From contig CM060066.1 of assembly GCA_030533445.1 (NCBI GenBank), forward strand, positions 1,771,749-1,835,748: a stretch of 64,000 nt of DNA. Reading direction: 5' to 3'. Below the pieces are notes generated by a model. That model saw nothing but the letters and a program-made list of their open reading frames with translations. It did not search any database and had not been told where the DNA came from. The position numbers were made by a program, and so were the translations under genes. Positions 48,153 through 61,112 of this stretch are shown piece after piece. The stretch comes from Cyprinodon diabolis (taxonomy: Eukaryota > Chordata > Actinopteri > Cyprinodontiformes > Cyprinodontidae). Every line of letters starts with the position of its first letter. Position 1 is the stretch's first letter.

Positions 48153-51100
48153 TAACGATTGGAAAGTAATCAACTATCATTGACGGGTCTGAACATTTTC
48201 TATAAACACAACTCTGTTGGACTTTCAAAATAAGACTCCAGGGACCCTACAAAATAAAAGCCTCTAGATTATACTAATGCATTAATTGATGCAAATGGCT
48301 CAACATTATGACCCAAACTCTTCCAGGTTGTTTTTATTAGACTCTAGTGACCTTTTCAAAACACACCCAGAGCAAATTTCACAATAAAAGTCTCCCATTT
48401 ACTCTGTAATACAGCAACTATTCACCTAATAACATGGAAAACCAGTGATTTAACATTTGGAAATGGATTCTATATCACTGCTGGGCGTGACCCATCTTTT
48501 GATGCACATTCATGATAGACTTTCAAAATAAGACTACAAGGACTCTACAGAATAAAAGCCTCTTCCTTATACACACTCATACATTCTGGCATATTGCTCA
48601 TTGCCATTGGTGATTTCATCACTGCAATGGCTCTTAGAAGGCGGGCGGAGCCCGCCAATGGTAACAGGCGGGCGGAGCCCGCCAAAGGTGATTACATCAC
48701 TGCAATGGCTCTTAGCAGGCGGGCGCAGCCCGCCATTGGTGATTTCATCACTGCAATGGCTCTTAGAAGGCGGGCAGAGCCCGCCATTGGTGATTTTTTT
48801 CTTCACTGAGATGGCTCCTAGCAGGCGGGCGAAGCCCGCCAACTGGGCTTTACCCACTGTGTTTCAATATGGACAACCCATATTACCCTTGTGCATCATA
48901 CGCTGTGCACGTCTATTTCCCAGATTTCAGCACAAGTGGCACACAGCTCTCTTTGCCCATGAACTTGCCCTCTTTCCTTCCCTCAGCAGCCCTCAAAGGC
49001 GTAAGCAGTTGGTCTGGGGAGCCCCGACGTCACTTGCCAGGGCCGTATTGGCCCGGTTCCCCAGACGGGCAGTAGGTGGCCCCCCTCAAAATTTCTTTAG
49101 AAATTTTCTAGTTATTATAATTCTCCCGTATACCCAAAACTTCGGCGCGTAACTAGTCCCGCACGGTTTGGCGGATCGGGCCCAAAGTTGGCACACGCGT
49201 CGGGACCAATGGGGTGATGTGTGCTTGTATAAAACTTTCTCATTAGTCCGAAGGTTTGCGAATTATTAGCGAAAACGTCGCAAAAAAATCCCATAGGAAA
49301 TGAATGGGGAGAGGAAAAAAAAAGCATAAAAAACAGCACTTCACTGTGTCGCCATACATTCACCTAGAAAAACAGTTTGAAGCTCAGTTTGTAGATAAAT
49401 CCTTCGTCTATTTAAAACTGAAGACGGTATGTTGATAACTGCTACGGTTTTTGTATAATCAGACCTCAAGCGCCACAAAGTTTTAGCAAAATCCAGCCTG
49501 CTAGAGTGGAGCAACTGAAAAGCTAGAGTGTGAGGCAGGCGTTTTTTAAACACAAAAAAACATTTTAAACTCGCCCTCACGGCCACATATTTATAGCTAG
49601 AGTCACCATTTTTGGTCAGTTTGTAGACTGAAATCTCTGGACCCACACAATATCTTCGGAATTACGGTAGGATTAATACTTTTCCTTAAAAACCCTCCAG
49701 ACCGACCTAAAGTCGATGAAAATCAGAGCCGTTTTTCATTGGTTTTGGAGCAGAAGAGGGGAGAAAAAAACGAATCCGACTATGTGTTTTAAACTCGTCA
49801 TAAATATTTTTCTGAATGACACACATACACCAAAGTTGGCATAGTTGGAGTCGAAGGATGACTGACGCTCACGGTGAAAAAATTTTTTGAATAACTCATA
49901 CGGTTTTTGCTCAGCAGTCGTTTGTTCGGAGGACATTTTAAGCACCTGAAAGCTGAGTGACAGTGACCTGCTGCAGCTAGCTCAATTAGAAGCTTAGGTG
50001 TGATGAAACGTTTTTTCTTTTTCTTTCTCTTCCCATTCAGTTTGTAGATGACCTACAGCCATGAAAGTTACTCCAATTGAAGACAAGATATAGCTGTCGC
50101 TTAGATAAAAAGAATTTTTCAGACACCTTTTACGGTTTTTACTCAGCAGTCGTTTGTTCGGAGGGGTGCTTTAGCAGCTAAAAGGTGAGTGAGAGTGAGG
50201 TCCTGCAGTTCAAACAAAGGGAGGAGCAGGTGGGCCAACCATTTTGTTTGTGCTTCGTTTTGGGTTGTGAAAGACCTACAGACATGAAGGTTACCCCAGT
50301 CTGAGACAAAGGATAGATGTTGCTTTCACTGAAAGAATTTTTCAGATATCTTTTACGGTTTTTGCTCAGCAGTCGTTTGTTCGGAGGGTAAGCACCTGGA
50401 AGCTAGCTGACAGTTAGCTTCTGCAGCAGCCTGCTAGAGTGCAGCTGCTGAAATCTTAGTGTGAGGCGGCCATTTTTTTAAGATCAAACATCTTATTCTC
50501 GCCCTCACGGCCACATATTTGGAGCTACAGTCACCATTTTTGGTCAGTTTGTAGACTGAAACCTCTGGACTCACACAATGTCTTCGGAATTACGGTAGGA
50601 TTAATACTTTTCCTTAAAAACCCTCCAGACCAACCTAAAGTCGATGAGTTTCAGCCTTTCTCCATTCTTTTTGAGCTGAAGATGGGAGAGAAACGAATCA
50701 GACTATGTGTTTTCAAGTCGTCATAAATATTGTTCTGAATGACACACATACACCAAAGTTGGTATACTTGGAGTCGAAGGATTGCTGATGCTCATGGTGA
50801 AAATGTTTTTTGAATAACTCATACGGTTTTTGATCAGTAGTCGTTTGTTTTCGTTGCCGTTCTTCCCATACAAAAAAGCCTGGGAAGAAGAAACCAATAG
50901 TGAGTGCAGCTGTTGTCTGTGTCAGTGAGAGGCTCGTTAAGCGTTGTCAAGGTTACCAAGCTTCAAACAGATTTTACCTCTGCTGTTTTAAACAGCACAT
51001 ATTAATCTAATGGAGGGTGAAAGGACTGATTTAACATTGGGAAATGGATACTATATGACTGCTGTCCATGACACTTCCCTTGCCACTCAGCACTGATAGA

Positions 51101-51322
51101 CTTTCAAAATAAGACTCCAGGGACCCTACAAAATAAAAGCCTCTATATTTTTTACATATATTTATTGCCCTATATGGCTCAATATTATGACCCAAACTCA
51201 ACCCCGTTTTAGAGAATAGACTCTAGGAGACTGTTTAAAACACACCCTATAGCAAATTTCAAAATAAAAGCCTCCCATTTCCGCTTCATCTACTGCCCTA
51301 ATAACATGGAAAAAGAGTGATT
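48153..51322. repeat. Array unit 16 (3,170 bp)
   Basis: Complete unit with five GC hairpins. The third has loop GCA (about 48725), shared with unit 2. The first two thirds are of the unit 1/15/18 type. From about 50,645 it carries the haplotype seen in unit 6 ('gatgagtttc', 'aatattgttctg'). It also has a private 'gtttgttttcgttgcc' change at about 50845. Confidence 0.97.
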
Positions 51323-54300
51323 TAACGATTGGAAAGTAATCAACTATCATTGACGGGTCTGAACATTTTCTATAAACACAACTCTGTTGGACTTTCAAAA
51401 TAAGACTCCAGCGACCCTACAAAATAAAAGCCTCTAGATTATACTAATGCATTAATTGATGCAAATGGCTCAACATTATGACCCAAACTCTTCCAGGTTG
51501 TTTTTATTAGACTCTAGTGACCTTTTCAAAACACACCCAGAGCAAATTTCACAATAAAAGTCTCCCATTTACTCTGTAATACAGCAACTATTCACCTAAT
51601 AACATGGAAAACCAGTGATTTAACATTTGGAAATTGATTCTATATAACTGCTGGGCATGACCCATCTTTAGATGCACTTCCATGATAGACTTTCAAAATA
51701 AGACTCCAGGGACTCTACAGAATAAAAGCCTCTTCCTTATACACACTCATACATTCTGGCATATTGCTCATTGCCATTTGTAATTTCATCACTGCAATGG
51801 CTCTTAGAAGGCGGGCGGAGCCCGCCATTGGTGATTTCATCACTGCAATGGCTCTTAGAAGGCGGGCAGAGCCCGCCATTGGTGATTTTTTTCTTCACTG
51901 AGATGGCTCCTAGCAGGCGGGCGAAGCCCGCCAACTGGGCTTTACCCACTGTGTTTCAATATGGACAACCCATATTACCCTTGTGCATCATACGCTGTGC
52001 ACGTCTATTTCCCAGATGTCAGCACAAGTGGCACACAGCTCTCTTTGCCCATGAACTTGCCCTCTTTCCTTCCCTCAGCAGCCCTCAAAGGCGTAAGCAG
52101 TTGGTCTGGGGAGCCCCGACGTCACTTGCCAGGGCCGTATTGGCCCGGTTCCCAAGACGGGCAGTAGGTGGCCCCCCTCAAAATTTCTTTAGAAATTTTC
52201 TAGTTATTATAATTCTCCCGTATACCCAAAACTTCGGCACGTAACTAGTCCCGCACGGTTTGGCGGATCGGGCCCAAAGTTGGCACACGCGTTGGGACCA
52301 ATGGGGTGATGTGTGCTTGTATAAAACTTTCTCATTAGTCCGAAGGTTTGCGAATTATTAGCGAAAACGTCGCAAAAAAATCCCATAGGAAATGAATGGG
52401 AAGAGGTAAAAAAAAGCATAAAAAACAGCACTTCACTGTGTCGGCATACATTCACCTAGAAAAACAGTTTGAAGCTCAGTTTGTAGATAAATCCTTCCTC
52501 TATTTAAAACTGAAGACGGTATGTTGATAACTGCTACGGTTTTTGTATAATCAGACCTCAAGCGCCACAAAGTTTTAGCAAAATCCAGCCTGCTAGAGTG
52601 GAGCAACTGAAAAGCTAGAGTGTGAGGCAGGCGTTTTTTAAACACAAAATAACATTTTAAACTCGCCCTCACGGCCACATATTTATAGCTAGAGTCACCA
52701 TTTTTGGTCAGTTTGTAGACTGAAATCTCTGGACCCACACAATATCTTCGGAATTACGGTAGGATTAATACTTTTCCTTAAAAACCCTCCAGACCGACCT
52801 AAAGTCGATGAAAATCAGAGCCGTTTTTCATTGGTTTTGGAGCAGAAGAGGGGAGAAAAACGAATCAGACTATGTGTTTTAAACTCGTCATAAATATTTT
52901 TCTGAATGACACACATACACCAAAGTTGGCATAGTTGGAGTCGAAGGATGGCTGACGCTCACGGTGAAAGAATTTTTTGAATAACTCATACGGTTTTTGC
53001 TCAGCAGTCGTTTGTTCGGAGGACATTTTAAGCACCTCAAAGCTGGGTGAGTGACCTGCTGCAGCTAGCTCAATTAGAAGCTCATGTGTGACGAAACGTT
53101 TTTTCTTTTTCTTTCTCTTCCCATTCAGGTTGTAGATGACCTACAGCCATGAAAGTTACTCCAATTGAAGACAAGATATAGCTGTCGCTTAGATAAAAAT
53201 AATTTTTGAGATACCTTTTATGGTTTTTACTCAGCAGTCGTTTGTTCGGAGGGGTGCTTTAGCAGCTGAAAGGTGAGTGAGAGTGAGGTCCTGCAGTTAA
53301 AAGAAAGGGAGGAGCAGGTGGGCCAACCATTTTGTTTTTGCTTCTTTTTGGGTTGTGAAAGACCTACAGACATGAAGGTTACCCCAGTCTGAGACAAAGG
53401 ATAGATGTTGCTTTCACTGAAAGAATTTTTCAGATACCTTTTACGGTTTTTGCTCAGCAGTCGTTTGTTCGGAGGGTAAGCACCTGGAAGCTAGCTGACA
53501 GTTAGCTTCTGCAGCAGCCTGCTAGAGTGCAGCTGCTGAAATCTTAGTGTGAGGCGGCCATTTTTTTAAGATCAAACATCTTATTCTCGCCCTCACGGCC
53601 ACATATTTGGAGCTACAGTCACCATTTTTGGTCAGTTTGTAGACTGAAACCTCTGGACTCACACAATGTCTTCGGAATTACGGTAGGATTAATACTTTTC
53701 CTTAAAAACCCTCCAGACCAACCTAAAGTCGATGAGAGTTTCAGCCTTTCTCTATTCTTTTTGAGCTGAAGATGGGAGAGAAACGAATCAGACTATGTGT
53801 TTTCAACTCGTCATAAATATTTTTCTGAATGACACACATACACCAAAGTTGGTATAGTTGGAGTCGAAGGATTGCTGATGCTCATGGTGAAAATGTTTTT
53901 TGAATAACTCATACGGTTTTTGATCAGTAGTTGTTTGTTCGGTGCCGTTCTTCCCATACAAAAAAGCCTGGGAAGAAGAAACCAATAGTGAGTGCAGCTG
54001 TTGTCTGTGTCAGTGAGAGGCTCGTTAAGCGTTGTCAAGGTTACCAAGCTTCAAACAGATTTTACCTCTGCTGTTTTAAACAGCACATATTAATCTAATG
54101 GAGGGTGAAAGGACTGATTTAACATTGGGAAATGGATACTATATGACTGCTGTCCATGACACTTCCCTTGCCACTCAGCACTGATAGACTTTCAAAATAA
54201 GACTCCAGGGACCCTACAAAATAAAAGCCTCTATATTTTTTACATATATTTATTGCCCTATATGGCTCAACATTATGACCCAAACTCAACCCCGTTTTAG

Positions 54301-54410
54301 AGAATAGACTCTAGGAGACTGTTTAAAACACACCCTATAGCAAATTTCAAAATAAAAGCCTCCCATTTCCGCTTCATCTACTGCCCTAATAACATGGAAA
54401 AAGAGTGATT
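51323..54410. repeat. Array unit 17 (3,088 bp, three GC hairpins)
   Basis: Shortest complete unit. The left part shares the divergent unit 7 variants ('aaattgattc' at 51631, 'ggcatgaccc', 'tttgtaattt'). The middle has 'cagatgtcagc' as in units 6 and 12. The right part has private changes, such as 'cacctcaaagctgggtgag' (about 53034) and 'cttctttttggg' (about 53341), plus the acceptor-like 'cattcagg' also seen in units 2 and 20. Confidence 0.97.
51772..51932. repeat. GC-hairpin minisatellite, three hairpins, unit 17
   Basis: Three hairpins, but a different allele from units 5 and 11. It starts with 'tttgtaatttc' as in unit 7, and the last hairpin is intact. This is either an independent contraction or a recombinant of the unit 7 type with a standard 3' part. 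Confidence 0.93.
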
Positions 54411-54768
54411 TAACGATTGGAAAGTAATCAACTATCATTGACGGGTCTGAACATTTTCTATAAACACAACTCTGTTGGACTTTCAAAATAAGACTCCAGG
54501 GACCCTACAAAATAAAAGCCTCTATATTTTTTACATATATTTATTGCCCTATATGGCTCAACATTATGACCCAAACTCAACCCCGTTTTAGAGAATAGAC
54601 TCTAGGAGACTGTTTAAAACACACCCTATAGCAAATTTCAAAATAAAAGCCTCCCATTTCCGCTTCATCTACTGCCCTAATAACATGGAAAAAGAGTGAT
54701 TTAACGATTGGAAAGTAATCAACTATCATTGACGGGTCTAAACATTTTCTATAAACACAACTCTGTTG
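54187..54768. repeat. Tandem duplication of the 291-bp AT-rich sub-repeat
   Basis: The sub-repeat present once per unit at this place (2946-3236 in unit 1) occurs here twice in direct tandem, at 54187-54477 and 54478-54768. I see one difference between the copies, 'gggtctgaac' at about 54444 against 'gggtctaaac' at about 54735. This makes the unit 17-18 anchor spacing 3,458 bp. It is the only unit in the window with this extra copy, and the near identity suggests a recent event. Confidence 0.96.
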
Positions 54769-57700
54769 GACTTTCAAAATAAGACTCCAGGGACCCTACA
54801 AAATAAAAGCCTCTAGATTATACTAATGCATTAATTGATGCAAATGGCTCAACATTATGACCCAAACTCTTCCAGGTTGTTTTTATTAGACTCTAGTGAC
54901 CTTTTCAAAACACACCCCAGAGCAAATTTCACAATAAAAGTCTCCCATTTACTCTGTAATACAGCAACTATTCACCTAATAACATGGAAAACCAGTGATT
55001 TAACATTTGGAAATGGATTCCATATCACTGCTGGGCGTGACCCATCTTTTGATGCACATTCATGATAGACTTTCAAAATAAGACTACAAGGACTCTACAG
55101 AATAAAAGCCTCTTCCTTATACACACTCATACATTCTGGCATATTGCTCATTGCCATTGGTGATTTCATCACTGCAATGGCTCTTAGAAGGCGGGCGGAG
55201 CCCGCCAATGGTAACAGGCGGGCGGAGCCCGCCAAAGGTGATTACATCACTGCAATGGCTCTTAGCAGGCGGGCGGAGCCCGCCATTGGTGATTTCATCA
55301 CTGCAATGGCTCTTAGAAGGCGGGCAGAGCCCGCCATTGGTGATTTTTTTCTTCACTGAGATGGCTCCTAGCAGGCGGACGAAGCCCGCCAACTGGGCTT
55401 TACCCACTGTGTTTCAATATGGACAACCCATATTACCCTTGTGCATCATACGCTGTGCACGTCTATTTCCCAGATTTCAGCACAAGTGGCACACAGCTCT
55501 CTTTGCCCATGAACTTGCCCTCTTTCCTTCCCTCAGCAGCCCTCAAAGGCGTAAGCAGTTGGTCTGGGGAGCCCCGACGTCACTTGCCAGGGCCCTATTG
55601 GCCCGGTTCCCCAGACGGGCAGTAGGTGGCCCCCCTCAAAATTTCTTTAGAAATTTTCTAGTTATTATAATTCTCCCGTATACCCAAAACTTCGGCGCGT
55701 AACTAGTCCCGCACGGTTTGGCGGATCGGGCCCAAAGTTGGCACACGCGTCGGGACCAATGGGGTGATGTGTGCTTGTATAAAACTTTCTCATTAGTCCG
55801 AAGGTTTGCGAATTATTAGCGAAAACGTCGCAAAAAAATCCCATAGGAAATGAATGGGGAGAGGAAAAAAAAAAGCATAAAAAACAGCACTTCACTGTGT
55901 CGCCATACATTCACCTAGAAAAACAGTTTGAAGCTCAGTTTGTAGATAAATCCTTCGTCTATTTAAAACTGAAGACGGTATGTTGATAACTGCTACGGTT
56001 TTTGTATAATCAGACCTCAAGCGCCACAAAGTTTTAGCAAAATCCAGCCTGCTAGAGTGGAGCAACTGAAAAGCTAGAGTGTGAGGCAGGCGTTTTTTAA
56101 ACACAAAAAAACATTTTAAACTCGCCCTCACGGCCACATATTTATAGCTAGAGTCACCATTTTTGGTCAGTTTGTAGACTGAAATCTCTGGACCCACACA
56201 ATATCTTCGGAATTACGGTAGGATTAATACTTTTCCTTAAAAACCCTCCAGACCGACCTAAAGTCGATGAAAATCAGAGCCGTTTTTCATTGGTTTTGGA
56301 GCAGAAGAGGGGAGAAAAACGAATCCGACTATGTGTTTTAAACTCGTCATAAATATTTTTCTGAATGACACACATACACCAAAGTTGGCATAGTTGGAGT
56401 CGAAGGATGACTGACGCTCACGGTGAAAAAATTTTTTGAATAACTCATACGGTTTTTGCTCAGCAGTCGTTTGTTCGGAGGACATTTTAAGCACCTGAAA
56501 GCTGAGTGACAGTGACCTGCTGCAGCTAGCTCAATTAGAAGCTTAGGTGTGATGAAACGTTTTTTTCTTTTTCTTTCTCTTCCCATTCAGTTTGTAGATG
56601 ACCTACAGCCATGAAAGTTACTCCAATTGAAGACAAGATATAGCTGTCGCTTAGATAAAAATAATTTTTCAGATACCTTTTACGGTTTTTACTCAGCAGT
56701 CGTTTGTTCGGAGGGGTGCTTTAGCAGCTAAAAGGTGAGTGAGAGTGAGGTCCTGCAGTTCAAACAAAGGGAGGAGCAGGTGGGCCAACCATTTTGTTTG
56801 TGCTTCGTTTTGGGTTGTGAAAGACCTACAGACATGAAGGTTACCCCAGTCTGAGACAAAGGATAGATGTTGCTTTCACTGAAAGAATTTTTCAGATACC
56901 TTTTACGGTTTTTGCTCAGCAGTCGTTTGTTCGGAGGGTAAGCACCTGGAAGCTAGCTGACAGTTAGCTTCTGCAGCAGCCTGCTAGAGTGCAGCTGCTG
57001 AAATCTTAGTGTGAGGCGGCCATTTTTTTAAGATCAAACATCTTATTCTCGCCCTCACGGCCACATATTTGGAGCTACAGTCACCATTTTTGGTCAGTTT
57101 GTAGACTGAAACCTCTGGACTCACACAATGTCTTCGGAATTACGGTAGGATTAATACTTTTCCTTAAAAACCCTCCAGACCAACCTAAAGTCGATGAGAG
57201 TTTCAGCCTTTCTCTATTCTTTTTGAGCTGAAGATGGGAGAGAAACGAATCAGACTATGTGTTTTCAACTCGTCATAAATATTTTTCTGAATGACACACA
57301 TACACCAAAGTTGGTATAGTTGGAGTCGAAGGATTGCTGATGCTCATGGTGAAAATGTTTTTTGAATAACTCATACGGTTTTTGATCAGTAGTCGTTTGT
57401 TCGGTGCCGTTCTTCCCATACAAAAAAGCCTGGGAAGAAGAAACCAATAGTGAGTGCAGCTGTTGTCTGTGTCAGTGAGAGGCTCGTTAAGCGTTGTCAA
57501 GGTTACCAAGCTTCAAACAGATTTTACCTCTGCTGTTTTAAACAGCACATATTAATCTAATGGAGGGTGAAAGGACTGATTTAACATTGGGAAATGGATA
57601 CTATATGACTGCTGTCCATGACACTTCCCTTGCCACTCAGCACTGATAGACTTTCAAAATAAGACTCCAGGGACCCTACAAAATAAAAGCCTCTATATTT

Positions 57701-57872
57701 TTTACATATATTTATTGCCCTATATGGCTCAACATTATGACCCAAACTCAACCCCGTTTTAGAGAATAGACTCTAGGAGACTGTTTAAAACACACCCTAT
57801 AGCAAATTTCAAAATAAAAGCCTCCCATTTCCGCTTCATCTACTGCCCTAATAACATGGAAAAAGAGTGATT
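54702..57872. repeat. Array unit 18 (3,171 bp)
   Basis: Complete unit following the duplicated sub-repeat. It has five GC hairpins, the last with a broken stem (GGCGGAC, about 55375). The right part is of the unit 1/15/16 type ('cgccatac', 'gaatccgac'). It has one extra A at about 55874 and one extra T at about 56567 in homopolymer runs. Confidence 0.97.
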
Positions 57873-60800
57873 TAACGACTGGAAAGTAATCAACTATCAT
57901 TGACGGGTCTGAACATTTTCTATAAACACAACTCTGTTGGACTTTCAAAATAAGACTCCAGGGACCCTACAAAATAAAAGCCTCTAGATTATACTAATGC
58001 ATTAATTGATGCAAATGGCTCAACATTATGACCCAAACTCTTCCAGGTTGTTTTTATTAGACTCTAGTGACCTTTTCAAAACACACCCAGAGCAAATTTC
58101 ACAATAAAAGTCTCCCATTTACTCTGTAATACAGCAACTATTCACCTAATAACATGGAAAACCAGTGATTTAACATTTGGAAATGGATTCTATATCACTG
58201 CTGGGCGTGACCCATCTTTTGATGCACATTCATGATAGACTTTCAAAATAAGACTACAAGGACTCTACAGAATAAAAGCCTCTTCCTTATACACACTCAT
58301 ACATTCTGGCATATTGCTCATTGCCATTGGTGATTTCATCACTGCAATGGCTCTTAGAAGGCGGGCGGAGCCCGCCAATGGTAACAGGCGGGCGGAGCCC
58401 GCCAAAGGTGATTACATCACTGCAATGGCTCTTAGCAGGCGGGCGGAGCCCGCCATTGGTGATTTCATCACTGCAATGGCTCTTAGAAGGCGGGCAGAGC
58501 CCGCCATTGGTGATTTTTTTCTTCACTGAGATGGCTCCTAGCAGGCGGGCGAAGCCCGCCAACTGGGCTTTACCCACTGTGTTTCAATATGGACAACCCA
58601 TATTACCCTTGTGCATCATACGCTGTGCACGTCTATTTCCCAGATTTCAGCACAAGTGGCACACAGCTCTCTTTGCCCATGAACTTGCCCTCTTTCCTTC
58701 CCTCAGCAGCCCTCAAAGGCGTAAGCAGTTGGTCTGGGGAGCCCCGACGTCACTTGCCAGGGCCGTATTGGCCCGGTTCCCCAGACGGGCAGTAGGTGGC
58801 CCCCCTCAAAATTTCTTTAGAAATTTTCTAGTTGGGGGGCCACATGCCGAAGGCATGGCCCACCTACTACTATTGCACATATTTATTCCGCGTATTATTA
58901 TTATTATTATAATTCTCCCGTATACCCAAAACTTCGGCACGTAACTAGTCCCGCACGGTTTGGCGGATCGGGCCCAAAGTTGGCACACGCGTCGGGACCA
59001 ATGGGGTGATGTGTGCTTGTATAAAACTTTCTCATTAGTCCGAAGGTTTGCGAATTATTAGCGAAAACGTCGCAAAAAAATCCCATAGGAAATGAATGGG
59101 GAGAGGAAAAAAAAAGCATAAAAAACAGCACTTCACTGTGTCGGCATACATTCACCTAGAAAAACAGTTTGAAGCTCAGTTTGTAGATAAATCCTTCGTC
59201 TATTTAAAACTGAAGACGGTATGTTGATAACTGCTACGGTTTTTGTATAATCAGACCTCAAGCGCCACAAAGTTTTAGCAAAATCCAGCCTGCTAGAGTG
59301 GAGCAACTGAAAAGCTAGAGTGTGAGGCAGGCGTTTTTTAAACACAAAAAAACATTTTAAACTCGCCCTCACGGCCACATATTTATAGCTAGAGTCACCA
59401 TTTTTGGTCAGTTTGTAGACTGAAATCTCTGGACCCACACAATATCTTCGGAATTACGGTAGGATTAATACTTTTCCTTAAAAACCCTCCAGACCGACCT
59501 AAAGTCGATGAAAATCAGAGCCGTTTTTCATTGGTTTTGGAGCAGAAGAGGGGAGAAAAACGAATCAGACTATGTGTTTTAAACTCGTCATAAATATTTT
59601 TCTGAATGACACACATACACCAAAGTTGGCATAGTTGGAGTCGAAGGATGGCTTACGCTCACGGTGAAAAAATATTTTGAATAACTCATACGGTTTTTGC
59701 TCAGCAGTCGTTTGTTCGGAGGACATTTTAAGCACCTGAAAGCTGAGTGACAGTGACCTGCTGCAGCTAGCTCAATTAGAAGCTTAGGTGTGATGAAACG
59801 TTTTTTCTTTTTCTTTCTCTTCCCATTCAGTTTGTAGATGACCTACAGCCATGAAAGTTACTCCAATTGAAGACAAGATATAGCTGTCGCTTAGATAAAA
59901 AGAATTTTTCAGATACCTTTTACGGTTTTTACTCAGCAGTCGTTTGTTCGGAGGGGTGCTTTAGCAGCTAAAAGGTGAGTGAGAGTGAGGTCCTGCAGTT
60001 CAAACAAAGGGAGGAGCAGGTGGGCCAACCATTTTGTTTGTGCTTCGTTTTGGGTTGTGAAAGACCTACAGACATGAAGGTTACCCCAGTCTGAGACAAA
60101 GGATAGATGTTGCTTTCACTGAAAGAATTTTTCAGATATCTTTTACGGTTTTTGCTCAGCAGTCGTTTGTTCGGAGGGTAAGCACCTGGAAGCTAGCTGA
60201 CAGTTAGCTTCTGCAGCAGCCTGCTAGAGTGCAGCTGCTGAAATCTTAGTGTGAGGCGGCCATTTTTTTAAGATCAAACATCTTATTCTCGCCCTCACGG
60301 CCACATATTTGGAGCTACAGTCACCATTTTTGGTCAGTTTGTAGACTGAAACCTCTGGACTCACACAATGTCTTCGGAATTACGGTAGGATTAATACTTT
60401 TCCTTAAAAACCCTCCAGACCAACCTAAAGTCGATGAGAGTTTCAGCCTTTCTCTATTCTTTTTGAGCTGAAGATGGGAGAGAAACGAATCAGACTATGT
60501 GTTTTCAACTCGTCATAAATATTTTTCTGAATGACACACATACACCAAAGTTGGTATAGTTGGAGTCGAAGGATTGCTGATGCTCATGGTGAAAATGTTT
60601 TTTGAATAACTCATACGGTTTTTGATCAGTAGTCGTTTGTTCGGTGCCGTTCTTCCCATACAAAAAAGCCTGGGAAGAAGAAACCAATAGTGAGTGCAGC
60701 TGTTGTCTGTGTCAGTGAGAGGCTCGTTAAGCGTTGTCAAGGTTACCAAGCTTCAAACAGATTTTACCTCTGCTGTTTTAAACAGCACATATTAATCTAA

Positions 60801-61112
60801 TGGAGGGTGAAAGGACTGATTTAACATTGGGAAATGGATACTATATGACTGCTGTACATGACACTTCCCTTGCCACTCAGCACTGATAGACTTTCAAAAT
60901 AAGACTCCAGGGACCCTACAAAATAAAAGCCTCTATATTTTTTACATATATTTATTGCCCTATATGGCTCAACATTATGACCCAAACTCAACCCCGTTTT
61001 AGAGAATAGACTCTAGGAGACTGTTTAAAACACACCCTATAGCAAATTTCAAAATAAAAGCCTCCCATTTCCGCTTCATCTACTGCCCTAATAACATGGA
61101 AAAAGAGTGATT
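57873..61112. repeat. Array unit 19 (3,240 bp, single 69-bp minisatellite)
   Basis: Complete unit with five GC hairpins and one minisatellite copy at 58834-58902. The phase motif is 'taacgactgg', a private change. Near its right end it has 'gctgtacatg' (about 60851), otherwise seen in unit 1, continuing into the unit 2-like unit 20. Confidence 0.97.
58834..58902. repeat. 69-bp hairpin minisatellite, single copy (unit 19)
   Basis: Same junction and sequence as the single copies in units 14 and 15, although the rest of unit 19 belongs to another haplotype ('ggcacgtaac' at about 58935). The allele has moved between haplotypes. Confidence 0.95.
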
